Shown here in pieces: positions 9,445 to 17,526 of a stretch of 64,000 nt of DNA (positions within the stretch are counted from its first letter, which is position 1; the number at the start of each line of letters is the position of its first letter). The position numbers and the translations under genes are program-made. The notes under the pieces were generated by a model. That model was not told the DNA's origin, did no database searches, and worked only from the letters and a program-made list of their open reading frames with translations. Source of the DNA: Lepidurus packardi. Taxonomy: Eukaryota; Arthropoda; Branchiopoda; Notostraca; Triopsidae. The stretch is from NCBI GenBank assembly GCA_023053545.1, contig JAKZAN010000054.1, forward strand, positions 186,001-250,000, written 5' to 3'.

Positions 9445-10020
9445 ATGACCAACATCAAAACCGACCGAAAAACTGAAATCATCACCATCGCTGCGCAGCT
9501 TTTCAAAGCAAAAGGTTACAGCGCCGTGACCATGCGGGATATTGCGCAAGCGCTGGACATCAAAGCCGCCAGCTTGTACAACCACATCAAATCCAAGCAG
9601 GAAATCCTGGTTTTAACCATCATCGAAATCGCCGAAGAATACTTGGACACGATCAATACAATCGTAGAATCCAACGAAAGTGCTGTCCAAAAACTCGAAA
9701 ACGTCATCCAATTGCACATCGATATTACGGTCCGAAATCCAGACGCGCTGGCCTCATTGAACAACGACTGGATGCACTTGCCGCCAAAAGAATTGCGGTA
9801 TTTTCTGAAAATGCGCGAAGACTACGAGCAGATTTTCAGGCAAATCGTCAAGCAAGGAATCGCTGATGGCTCCATCCGAAAACACAACCCTGAAATCGTC
9901 ATATTTTCACTTTTATCGACGCTCCGAACGCTCTATTTGTGGTACGGAAAACGCACAGGATTCAACGAAAACGGACTCAAATCGCACCTGGCCAAAATAC
10001 TGTTGAATGGCGTCGTCTAA
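9445..10020 (+). CDS. TetR/AcrR family repressor of the paa genes (PaaR-like)
   Basis: A 191-residue TetR-type regulator. The N-terminal helix-turn-helix is typical: AAQLFKAKGYSAVTMRDIAQALDIKAASLYNHIKSKQEIL. The C-terminal ligand domain is all-helical and resembles the FadR/PaaR-like group. It sits directly upstream of the paa genes, and a perfect palindrome overlaps the predicted start of the paa transcript. From this position it is inferred to repress the paa operon and to be released by phenylacetyl-CoA, as known for PaaR of Thermus and other TetR-type paa regulators. The effector cannot be read from the sequence. It is followed by a dispersed repeat, not a normal terminator. Confidence 0.8.
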   Translation: MTNIKTDRKTEIITIAAQLFKAKGYSAVTMRDIAQALDIKAASLYNHIKSKQEILVLTIIEIAEEYLDTINTIVESNESAVQKLENVIQLHIDITVRNPDALASLNNDWMHLPPKELRYFLKMREDYEQIFRQIVKQGIADGSIRKHNPEIVIFSLLSTLRTLYLWYGKRTGFNENGLKSHLAKILLNGVV

Positions 10021-10050
10021 GTTTTTTCAATTCCTGATTCTATTTTTTCA

Positions 10051-10140
10051 GGAGCTATTTCCCGCACTCCGCTATATCTTTCGCGCGCTTGCTGGCGCCG
10101 CCCGCAAAAGGATGCCGCTTCGGTCGGGGCTAGGGCTGCT
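10051..10140 (+). repeat. Dispersed intergenic hairpin repeat, copy 2
   Basis: Starts GGAGCTATTTCCCGCACTCC and ends GGATGCCGCTTCGGTCGGGG-CTAGGG. The inner parts (TATATCTTT and AAAAGGAT) are imperfectly inverted. It lies between the regulator and the paa promoter and may end the regulator transcript. Confidence 0.75.
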
Positions 10141-10213
10141 AGAACAAATGTTAAAATCTGCGACGCCAATTCTAATTTCAAACGTTATAGTTAAATTCTA
10201 GCGGAATAATCAG

Positions 10214-10221
10214 TAAATTTG
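10214..10221 (+). promoter_or_regulatory. Promoter -7 box of the paa operon
   Basis: TAAATTTG followed by C fits the Bacteroidetes TAnnTTTG box. A start of transcription around 10228 would lie inside the palindrome at 10230, about 50 bases before the paaE start codon. The -33 element is weak. Confidence 0.6.
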
Positions 10222-10229
10222 CATTGTAA

Positions 10230-10245
10230 ACTAACAAGCGTTAGT
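10230..10245. promoter_or_regulatory. Palindromic operator for the TetR-type repressor
   Basis: ACTAAC-AAGC-GTTAGT is a perfect 6-bp inverted repeat with a 4-base spacer. The core CTAACAAGCGTTAG agrees with the Thermus PaaR consensus CNAACGNNCGTTNG, as I remember it, at every fixed base but one. Its position at the predicted transcription start fits repression by blocking initiation. Confidence 0.6.
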
Positions 10246-10276
10246 CTGCGATTATTAATTATTATTGCGATTCTAA

Positions 10277-11350
10277 ATGGCTAAGTTTCATAGTATAAAA
10301 GTGCTTGATATTTATAAGGAAACCAAAGATTGCTCCGTGCTTTCTTTGGAAATCCCCGACGAACTAAAAGCCGATTTTAAATACAAGCAAGGGCAACATC
10401 TCACGTTCCGCACGCAAATTGACGGCAACGAAATCCGCCGATCATATTCGCTTTGCTCGAGTCCGCTCGAAAACAAATGGCAGGTTGCGGTTAAAAAAAT
10501 CGACGGCGGTCTTTTTTCAACGTTCGTAAACGACCAACTAAAAAAAGGCGATTCAATCGATGCAATGCCGCCAAATGGCGTCTTTTTTAAGGAAGCAAAT
10601 GCTGCTCAAACAAAAAATTATATCGCATTTGCAGCCGGAAGTGGCATCACGCCAATTCTTTCGATTATAAAAACACATTTGGCAACCGAGCCAAATAGTA
10701 CGTTTCAATTATTCTATTTGAATCGGTCGGTAAAATCAATTATTTTTAAAGAAGAAATTGAAGCCCTAAAAAATAAATATTTCGGCCGACTCGAAATTTT
10801 CCATTTCCTGACAAAAGAATTTAGAAATGTCGAGTTGTTAAATGGACGTTTTACTCAAGAAAAGCTGCAAATACTGACCAGCAAAATTATCGATGTTCCA
10901 AATGTAGACGAGTGCTTCATTTGCGGCCCTGAAGACATGATTTTCCTGATTAAAGACGAATTAACTGCGGCTGGATTATCAAGCGAAAAAATACATTTCG
11001 AATTGTTTTCAAGCGGACATTCAGCAGCCGATAAATTACGTGTCAACCAAATTCTTGAAAAGAAAGTCGAAGGCACGGAAGTAACGATCATTGACGGTGG
11101 AAAAGAATTCCATTTCATTATGGATGACGATTTCGATAATATTTTGGACGGCGCACTTGCCGCTGGAGCCGATTTGCCTTTCGCTTGTAAAGGTGGCGTT
11201 TGCAGCACATGCCGTTGCAAAGTCATCGAAGGCGATGTGGAAATGAAAATCAATTATGCACTTGATGAAAATGAAGTAGCAAAAAAATACGTTTTAAGTT
11301 GTCAAGCTGTTCCGACTTCCAAAAAAGTGGTTGTCGATTTCGGCGCTTAA
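10277..11350 (+). CDS. paaE: Phenylacetyl-CoA epoxidase reductase subunit PaaE
   Basis: A 357-residue electron-transfer subunit that passes electrons from NADPH to the PaaAC di-iron centre. The domain order is an FAD-binding ferredoxin-reductase barrel (RRSYSLCSSP near residue 55), an NAD(P)-binding domain (FAAGSGITPILS near 119) and a C-terminal plant-type 2Fe-2S ferredoxin with the cysteine pattern CKGGVCSTC at residues 304-312 and a last cysteine in LSCQ near 342. All cofactor motifs are present. It is the first gene after the paa promoter, whereas in E. coli paaE follows paaD. The gap to paaA is 31 bases. Confidence 0.95.
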   Translation: MAKFHSIKVLDIYKETKDCSVLSLEIPDELKADFKYKQGQHLTFRTQIDGNEIRRSYSLCSSPLENKWQVAVKKIDGGLFSTFVNDQLKKGDSIDAMPPNGVFFKEANAAQTKNYIAFAAGSGITPILSIIKTHLATEPNSTFQLFYLNRSVKSIIFKEEIEALKNKYFGRLEIFHFLTKEFRNVELLNGRFTQEKLQILTSKIIDVPNVDECFICGPEDMIFLIKDELTAAGLSSEKIHFELFSSGHSAADKLRVNQILEKKVEGTEVTIIDGGKEFHFIMDDDFDNILDGALAAGADLPFACKGGVCSTCRCKVIEGDVEMKINYALDENEVAKKYVLSCQAVPTSKKVVVDFGA

Positions 11351-11381
11351 TTAATAAATTACGAACATAAACCTTTGCATT

Positions 11382-12338
11382 ATGTCAGATATCGAAATCA
11401 AAAACATGGAAGCCATCTTCGACAGAAGAATCGCAAACGACGAAAAAATTGAACCAAAAGATTGGATGCCGGAGAAATACCGAAAAACGCACATCCGCCA
11501 AATTTCACAGCATGCACATTCTGAAATTGTTGGGATGTTGCCAGAAGGGAATTGGATTACGCGTGCGCCATCGCTCCGCCGAAAAGTAGCACTTTTGGCC
11601 AAAGTTCAGGATGAAGCGGGACACGGTTTGTACTTATACAGTGCGTGCGAAACGCTTGGTGTTTCTCGTGATGAATTATATGAGCAATTGCATTCTGGCG
11701 AAGCAAAATATTCAAGTATATTCAATTATCCAACCGTAACTTGGGCGGATATGGGTGCAATCGGATGGCTTGTTGATGGTGCGGCAATCATCAATCAAGT
11801 ACCGCTAACGGCAACGTCTTTCGGGCCTTATGCAAGAGCAATGGTGCGTGTATGCAAGGAAGAAAGTTTCCACCAACGTCAAGGTTTTGAAATCATGATG
11901 ACGCTTGCAAATGGTACGCCTGAGCAAAAGGAAATGGCACAAGATGCTCTCAACCGCTGGTGGTGGCCGTCACTAATGATGCTAGGGCCAACGGATGCAG
12001 AATCAGTGCATACAGAGCAATCCATGAAATGGAAACTGAAACGCAAAACAAACGATGAACTACGCCAGCAGTTTGTAGACCAAACCGTTCCACAAGCAGA
12101 ATTAATCGGACTCACAATTCCAGATCCAAACCTAAAATGGAACGAAGAAAAAGGTTGTTACGATTTTGGTGAAATGAATTGGGATGAATTCTGGCAGGTC
12201 GTAAAAGGCCACGGACCTTGTAATAAACTGCGAATCGACGCTCGAAAAAATGCCTGGGAAAAAGGAAAATGGGTGCGCGATGCTGCAATGGCATACGCCG
12301 AAAAACAAGAAAATTCTAAATTAGAACAAGCAGTATAA
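11382..12338 (+). CDS. paaA: Phenylacetyl-CoA epoxidase catalytic subunit PaaA
   Basis: A 318-residue ferritin-like di-iron oxygenase subunit that epoxidises the ring of phenylacetyl-CoA. The iron ligands known from E. coli PaaA (E42, E72, H75, D126, E155, H158) are all present here with a constant offset of six residues: E48, E78, H81, D132, E161, H164, in the motifs QDEAGH and EESFH. The enzyme is therefore expected to be active. It works in the cytoplasm as a complex with PaaB and PaaC and takes electrons from PaaE. The start was chosen at the ATG at 11382, which gives the usual N-terminus. Confidence 0.97.
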   Translation: MSDIEIKNMEAIFDRRIANDEKIEPKDWMPEKYRKTHIRQISQHAHSEIVGMLPEGNWITRAPSLRRKVALLAKVQDEAGHGLYLYSACETLGVSRDELYEQLHSGEAKYSSIFNYPTVTWADMGAIGWLVDGAAIINQVPLTATSFGPYARAMVRVCKEESFHQRQGFEIMMTLANGTPEQKEMAQDALNRWWWPSLMMLGPTDAESVHTEQSMKWKLKRKTNDELRQQFVDQTVPQAELIGLTIPDPNLKWNEEKGCYDFGEMNWDEFWQVVKGHGPCNKLRIDARKNAWEKGKWVRDAAMAYAEKQENSKLEQAV

Positions 12339-12390
12339 TTGCCGTTAGCATTCGTTCTTAAACGAAAGTCTATCAGCTAAAAAATATATT

Positions 12391-12672
12391 ATGAAAAACT
12401 GGCCGCTTTGGGAAGTATTTATCAGAAGTAAAAATGGTTTGGAACACCGCCATGCTGGAAGTTTACACGCAAGTGACGCGACAATGGCAATCGAAAATGC
12501 CCGCGATGTCTACACAAGACGTATGGAAGGTGTGAGCATTTGGGTTGTACCGTCAATGCAAATTACAGCTTCCAATCCAGAAGACGGTGGCGAATTATTT
12601 GAACCTGCAATGGACAAAGCCTACCGCCATCCAACATTCTACGAATTGCCGGACGAATTGAAACACATGTAA
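12391..12672 (+). CDS. paaB: Phenylacetyl-CoA epoxidase subunit PaaB
   Basis: A 93-residue protein matching the small PaaB subunit. The typical N-terminus WPLWEVFIRSKNGLEHRHAGSLHASDATMAIENARDVYTRR is present. PaaB is needed for the in vivo function of the PaaABCE complex and bridges PaaAC dimers. It ends one base before the paaC start codon, so it is translationally linked to paaC. Length is close to that of the E. coli protein (95 residues). Confidence 0.95.
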   Translation: MKNWPLWEVFIRSKNGLEHRHAGSLHASDATMAIENARDVYTRRMEGVSIWVVPSMQITASNPEDGGELFEPAMDKAYRHPTFYELPDELKHM

Positions 12673-12673
12673 G

Positions 12674-13426
12674 ATGCAAAGTAATTTAATACAATACATA
12701 TACGGAATCGCCGACAATGCGCTAATCTTAGGACAGCGTTTGGGCGAATTGTGCGGTCACGGTCCGAGTTTGGAAACAGACATTGCCATGACGAATATCG
12801 CACTCGATTTGCTCGGGCAAACGCGAAGCTACTACCAATATGCAGCAAAACTTACAGGAGGCGATGCAACCGAAGATACCATTGCGTATTTGAGAAACGA
12901 ACGCCAATATAAAAATGTCTTGCTGGTCGAGCAACCAAACACGGATTTCGCTTATTCAATTGCGCGACAATATCTTTTTGATGTTTACCATCTGCTCATG
13001 TTGGAACGACTACAAAACAGTGCCGATGAAACATTAGCCGCAATTGCTAAAAAAAGCATTAAAGAAGTCTTGTATCACAAACGTTTTTCGGGCGACTGGA
13101 TCAAGCGTTTAGGCGATGGAACGGAAGAAAGTCACACGAAAATTCAAACGGCTTTCAATGATTTGTGGACGTATACGGATGAATTATTCCACCAAACAGA
13201 AGACGATAAATTTATGGTTACAGCTGGAATTGGCGTGGATGTCACTTTGCTAAAAGCAGATTATTATGCGATTGTAAATGATTTATTAACCGAATCAACG
13301 TTGCAAGTGCCCACGCAAATTTACTTCCAAAAGGGCGGAAAACAAGGCATTCATTCGGAACACATGGGTTATTTATTAGCTGATTTACAATACATGCAGC
13401 GTTCTTATCCAAACATGAACTGGTAA
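12674..13426 (+). CDS. paaC: Phenylacetyl-CoA epoxidase structural subunit PaaC
   Basis: A 250-residue all-helical ferritin-like protein. Recognised blocks are LGQRLGELCGHGPSLETDIAMTNIALDLLGQTR and EVLYHKRFSGDWIKRLGDGTEESH. PaaC pairs with PaaA in the epoxidase but its own metal site is incomplete in characterised enzymes, so it acts as a scaffold. The stop codon (TAA, 13424-13426) is directly followed by the paaD ATG, which indicates tight coupling within the A-B-C-D group. Confidence 0.95.
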   Translation: MQSNLIQYIYGIADNALILGQRLGELCGHGPSLETDIAMTNIALDLLGQTRSYYQYAAKLTGGDATEDTIAYLRNERQYKNVLLVEQPNTDFAYSIARQYLFDVYHLLMLERLQNSADETLAAIAKKSIKEVLYHKRFSGDWIKRLGDGTEESHTKIQTAFNDLWTYTDELFHQTEDDKFMVTAGIGVDVTLLKADYYAIVNDLLTESTLQVPTQIYFQKGGKQGIHSEHMGYLLADLQYMQRSYPNMNW

Positions 13427-13927
13427 ATGACAACAACAGCGCAAGATATAGATCCAAAATTAGCAGCCATTCTGCAAACGGTTTCCGATCCGGAAATTCC
13501 CGTGCTTTCCATAATGGAGATGGGCGTGGTGCGAACAGCCAAATGGAACAATCAAAGCGCTCAGATCACAATTACGCCAACTTATAGCGGCTGCCCAGCA
13601 ATGGACGTTATTGGTGACGATATTAAAAAAGCGTTTAAAGAAAACGGCATCGAGGCAAAAGTTGAATTGGTACTTGCTCCAGCTTGGACAACCGACTGGA
13701 TTACGCCAACAGGACGAGCAGCTTTAGAAAAATACGGCATTGCAGCGCCATTGGACGCGGACGCGGATAAAGAGGCGTTGCTAGGTAATAAAAAATTAGT
13801 GAAATGTCCGCAATGTGGTTCATTTCAAACCAAAATGATCAGCCAATTTGGATCAACAGCGTGCAAAGCGTTCTTCCAATGCGAAGATTGTCTGGAACCA
13901 TTTGATTATTTTAAATGTCTGAAATAA
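13427..13927 (+). CDS. paaD: PaaD, iron-sulfur assembly factor of the epoxidase
   Basis: A 166-residue protein made of an N-terminal MIP18/DUF59 domain (VSDPEIPVLSIMEMGVVR, then TPTYSGCPAMDVI with the conserved cysteine) and a C-terminal zinc-ribbon-like part with cysteine pairs CPQC and CEDC. PaaD helps mature the iron centres of the PaaABCE enzyme, most likely the PaaE 2Fe-2S cluster. Its start abuts the paaC stop. Length equals that of E. coli PaaD. Confidence 0.93.
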   Translation: MTTTAQDIDPKLAAILQTVSDPEIPVLSIMEMGVVRTAKWNNQSAQITITPTYSGCPAMDVIGDDIKKAFKENGIEAKVELVLAPAWTTDWITPTGRAALEKYGIAAPLDADADKEALLGNKKLVKCPQCGSFQTKMISQFGSTACKAFFQCEDCLEPFDYFKCLK

Positions 13928-13956
13928 AATAAATTAAGAAATACAACTGAATAGAT

Positions 13957-14736
13957 ATGAATTCAATTCTTGTAAAAAAAGAAAATAGCATTGCTTACAT
14001 TACCTTAAACCGGCCTGAAGTTTTCAACAGCTTCAATCGGGAAATGGCTTTTGCAATGCAAACCGCGTTAGATGATTGTGCTTCAGATTCAACTGTTCGG
14101 GCAATCGTAATTTCAGGAAGTGGCAAAGCTTTTTGCGCAGGACAAGATTTGAAGGAAGTGACCTCGCCTGAATTGAACCCTGGATTCAGAAAAATTCTTG
14201 AAGAGCATTACAACCCCATTATAACCCGAATCAGAACAATTGACAAGCCTGTTGTAGCAGCCGTGAACGGCGTTGCTGCTGGTGCTGGCGCAAATATTGC
14301 TTTGGCTTGTGATATCGTAGTGGCTTCTGAAAGTGCTGCGTTTATTCAGGCGTTTTCGAAAATCGGATTAATTCCAGATAGCGCCGGAACTTTTTTTCTG
14401 CCAAGGTTAATTGGTTTCCAAAAAGCTTCGGCTTTAATGATGTTAGGCGATAAAGTTTCAGCGCAAGATGCTTTCAATATGGGCATGATTTATAAATTTT
14501 ATCCAGTTGCGTTTTTTGAAGAAGAAGTGCAAAAATTAGCCGTGACATTGTCGCAAATGCCAACACACGCTTTGGCACTGACTAAAAAACTATTGAATCG
14601 TTCGATGATTAACAATCTCGATGAACAATTGGCAATGGAATCAGATTTACAAATCGATGCAAGTTCATCAGCAGATTATCAAGAAGGCGTCAATGCTTTC
14701 ATGGAAAAACGAACACCAGAATTTAAAGGACTATAA
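13957..14736 (+). CDS. paaG: PaaG-type isomerase (crotonase family)
   Basis: A 259-residue crotonase-fold enzyme. The oxyanion-hole segments are visible as AFCAGQDLKEV near residue 62 and GVAAGAGANIALACD near 105. Family placement and operon position point to the 1,2-epoxyphenylacetyl-CoA isomerase that turns the epoxide into the oxepin before ring cleavage by PaaZ. The motif TFFLPRLIGFQKA is typical of PaaG-like members. The last base of its stop codon (14736) is the A of the paaH ATG. A general enoyl-CoA hydratase role cannot be excluded from sequence alone. Confidence 0.88.
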   Translation: MNSILVKKENSIAYITLNRPEVFNSFNREMAFAMQTALDDCASDSTVRAIVISGSGKAFCAGQDLKEVTSPELNPGFRKILEEHYNPIITRIRTIDKPVVAAVNGVAAGAGANIALACDIVVASESAAFIQAFSKIGLIPDSAGTFFLPRLIGFQKASALMMLGDKVSAQDAFNMGMIYKFYPVAFFEEEVQKLAVTLSQMPTHALALTKKLLNRSMINNLDEQLAMESDLQIDASSSADYQEGVNAFMEKRTPEFKGL

Positions 14737-15890
14737 TGAAAGTAGCTGTAATAGGTTCGGGAACAATGGGAAGCGGAATTGCACAAGTGGCGGCAACAGC
14801 CGGATGCTTGGTGCAATTATACGACACAAATGCCGCTGCGCTTTCGCGAAGTGCGTCAACATTAGACAAAACACTTCAAAAACTAGTAGAAAAAGAAAAA
14901 ATTTCTGCTGATGAAAAAATCCGAATTAGCAATAATATTCAATATGTTGGCACGATAAACGAACTGGCCGAAGCTGATTTGGTAATTGAAGCCATCGTCG
15001 AAAATCTCGAAATCAAAAGGCAATTGTTCGCCCAACTCGAAAATGCAGTCTCGAGTAGCTGTATTTTGGCTTCCAACACATCGTCACTTTCAATCGCTTC
15101 CATTGCTGCATCATGTCGAAAACCTGAACGCGTCATTGGAATTCACTTTTTTAATCCAGCACCTTTGATGCAGTTGGTCGAAGTTGTACCTGCAATTCAA
15201 ACGTCTGAAAGCGTATTGAAACAAACAACTGAGATTATTGCAAGTTGGAAAAAAGTTGTCGCTGTTGCGAAAGACACGCCCGGATTTATTGTCAATCGCG
15301 TTGCGCGTCCATTCTACGGAGAAGCTTTGCGTATTTACGAAGAAGGAACTGCCGATATGCCAACAATTGATTGGGCAATGAAAACAATCGGTGGATTCAG
15401 AATGGGTCCGTTTGAATTGATGGATTTTATTGGTCACGATGTAAATTATACGGTTACAGAAACTGTTTTTACTGCATTTTATTTCGATTCCCGATATAAA
15501 CCGTCGTTAACGCAAAAACGTTTGGTAGAGGCAGGATATTTAGGCAGAAAGTCGGGTCGAGGATATTATAATTATGCGGAAGGCGTTGAAATGCCAAAAC
15601 CAATTGAAGATAATATTTTAGCACAACAAATTTTTGATCGCATTTTAGTAATGCTCATCAATGAAGCTGCCGACGCTTTATTTTTAAATATCGGCACAGC
15701 AGCAGATATCGACAATGCCATGACCAAAGGTGTCAATTATCCGAAAGGTTTGTTGGCTTGGGCCGATGCAAAAGGGATCGATTGGTGTGTAAATCAGTTG
15801 GATTCCTTGTACGATATCTACCGTGAAGACCGATACAGATGCAGTGCGTTGTTGCGTAGAATGAATGCCAATAAAACTAAATTCTTTTAG
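14736..15890 (+). CDS. paaH: 3-hydroxyadipyl-CoA dehydrogenase PaaH
   Basis: A 384-residue 3-hydroxyacyl-CoA dehydrogenase. The N-terminal Rossmann motif is GSGTMGSGIAQVAA; the catalytic histidine region is IGIHFFNPAPLMQLVEVV, and the C-terminal domain has GRKSGRGYYNY. It oxidises 3-hydroxyadipyl-CoA to 3-oxoadipyl-CoA with NAD+. It is shorter than E. coli PaaH (475 residues), but both the NAD-binding domain and C-terminal dimerisation domains are seen, including the second one (TKGVNYPKGLLAWAD). It overlaps paaG by one base and is 2 bases from paaI. Confidence 0.93.
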   Translation: MKVAVIGSGTMGSGIAQVAATAGCLVQLYDTNAAALSRSASTLDKTLQKLVEKEKISADEKIRISNNIQYVGTINELAEADLVIEAIVENLEIKRQLFAQLENAVSSSCILASNTSSLSIASIAASCRKPERVIGIHFFNPAPLMQLVEVVPAIQTSESVLKQTTEIIASWKKVVAVAKDTPGFIVNRVARPFYGEALRIYEEGTADMPTIDWAMKTIGGFRMGPFELMDFIGHDVNYTVTETVFTAFYFDSRYKPSLTQKRLVEAGYLGRKSGRGYYNYAEGVEMPKPIEDNILAQQIFDRILVMLINEAADALFLNIGTAADIDNAMTKGVNYPKGLLAWADAKGIDWCVNQLDSLYDIYREDRYRCSALLRRMNANKTKFF

Positions 15891-15892
15891 AA

Positions 15893-16300
15893 ATGGCACC
15901 ACAAGAAATCGTCGATAAAATGTTCGAGAATGATGCTTTCAGTCAATGGCTGGGCATTTCAATTGATGCCGTGGAAGCCGGAACTTGCCAATTATCGATG
16001 GTCATTCGACCTGAAATGTTGAACGGGTTCGGAATCGCACACGGCGCCATAACTTACGCATTAGCAGACAGCGCTTTGGCATTTGCCTCAAATTCGCAAG
16101 GAAAACAGGCCGTAAGCATCGATACATCAATTAATCACATCGAATCTTTAACCGCAGGCGATACGATCACCGCAATTGCAAAAGAAGAATCGTGCAAGCA
16201 TAAAATTGGTTTTTATACCATCGAAATAATTAAAGAAGAAAAATTAATCGCGCTCTTCAAAGGCACAGTCTACCGAAGCAGCCGCGAATGGCAACAATAA
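15893..16300 (+). CDS. paaI: Hotdog-fold thioesterase PaaI
   Basis: A 135-residue hotdog thioesterase. The signature NGFGIAHGAITYALADSALAFASN carries the histidine-glycine and aspartate residues of the PaaI active site. PaaI is thought to hydrolyse dead-end ring-hydroxylated phenylacetyl-CoA esters and so release trapped CoA. The gene is tightly packed between paaH and paaJ (gaps of 2 and 4 bases). Confidence 0.93.
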   Translation: MAPQEIVDKMFENDAFSQWLGISIDAVEAGTCQLSMVIRPEMLNGFGIAHGAITYALADSALAFASNSQGKQAVSIDTSINHIESLTAGDTITAIAKEESCKHKIGFYTIEIIKEEKLIALFKGTVYRSSREWQQ

Positions 16301-16304
16301 ACAC

Positions 16305-17507
16305 ATGGAAGCATATATCATAGATGGTGTGCGTACACCAATTGGAAATTATCAAGGCGCTTTATCGGCAGTTCGTGCCGACGATTTGGGTGCAATCGTG
16401 ATTAAAGCGGTAACCGACAAACATCCGGAAATTCCGATGGACGCTTATGATGATGTAATCATGGGCTGTGCCAACCAAGCAGGCGAAGACAACCGAAATG
16501 TGGCGCGCATGTCACTTTTGTTGGCCGGTCTTCCAGCTTCTGTTCCTGGTGAAACCGTAAACAGATTGTGCAGCTCTGGACTGTCTGCAATCGTACATGC
16601 CAAACAGGCAATTATGGCGGGCGATGGGGATTTATACATAGCTGGTGGCGTCGAAAATATGACACGCGGACCATTGGTGGTTTCAAAACCATCTTCAGCA
16701 TACGGAACAGATTCAAAAATGTATGATTCTAGTTTCGGATGGCGTTTCATCAACCCGAAAATGAAAGAAATGTACGGGGTGGATGCAATGGGCGAAACAG
16801 CCGAAAATCTAGTTGAAAAATACAATATCTCACGCGAAGATCAAGATGCTTTCGCCATGAATAGCCAACAAAAAGCAGCCAAAGCGCAAGCTTCTGGCCG
16901 TTTGGCGAAGGAAATAATTTCAGTCTCAATTCCGCAACGAAAAGGCGATGCAGTTGTTTTTGAGAAAGACGAATTCATCAAACCAAATACAAATCTTGAA
17001 GGATTAGCAAAATTGCGCGGCGCATTCAAAAATGGCGGCAGCGTAACAGCGGGCAACTCCTCTGGATTAAATGATGGCGCGGCGGCGACAATAATCGCGT
17101 CAGCGGCAGCCGTTCAAAAATACGGTTTGAAACCAATGGCAAAAATCATCAGCTCTGCTGTGGTGGGCGCCGAACCAAGAATTATGGGCATCGGACCGGT
17201 TGAAGCAGCAAACAAAGCGCTCGCTAAAGCGGGATTGACGATGGAGCAAATGGACATCATCGAACTCAATGAAGCTTTCGCAGCACAAGCTTTGGCATGC
17301 ACGCGCGCTTGGGGATTGGCAGACGACGACAGCCGACTCAATCCAAACGGTGGCGCAATTGCAATTGGCCATCCGCTAGGCGTAACAGGCGCAAGAACGT
17401 CTTACTCAGCTGCATTAGAACTGCAATTAACAGGTAAAAAATATGCTTTAATCACAATGTGCATTGGCGTTGGCCAAGGATACGCAATGATTATCGAACG
17501 GGTTTAA
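16305..17507 (+). CDS. paaJ: 3-oxoadipyl-CoA thiolase PaaJ
   Basis: A 400-residue thiolase. The nucleophilic cysteine is C89 in NRLCSSGLSA; the other catalytic residues appear in GHPLGVTGAR near 355 and CIGVGQG near 386, and the NEAFAAQ block is intact. It cleaves 3-oxoadipyl-CoA into succinyl-CoA and acetyl-CoA and also acts on the 3-oxo-5,6-dehydrosuberyl-CoA made by PaaZ. The gene follows paaI by 4 bases and precedes paaZ by 19 bases, in line with a single transcript. Confidence 0.93.
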   Translation: MEAYIIDGVRTPIGNYQGALSAVRADDLGAIVIKAVTDKHPEIPMDAYDDVIMGCANQAGEDNRNVARMSLLLAGLPASVPGETVNRLCSSGLSAIVHAKQAIMAGDGDLYIAGGVENMTRGPLVVSKPSSAYGTDSKMYDSSFGWRFINPKMKEMYGVDAMGETAENLVEKYNISREDQDAFAMNSQQKAAKAQASGRLAKEIISVSIPQRKGDAVVFEKDEFIKPNTNLEGLAKLRGAFKNGGSVTAGNSSGLNDGAAATIIASAAAVQKYGLKPMAKIISSAVVGAEPRIMGIGPVEAANKALAKAGLTMEQMDIIELNEAFAAQALACTRAWGLADDDSRLNPNGGAIAIGHPLGVTGARTSYSAALELQLTGKKYALITMCIGVGQGYAMIIERV

Positions 17508-17526
17508 CAAGCTTACATAAAATATT

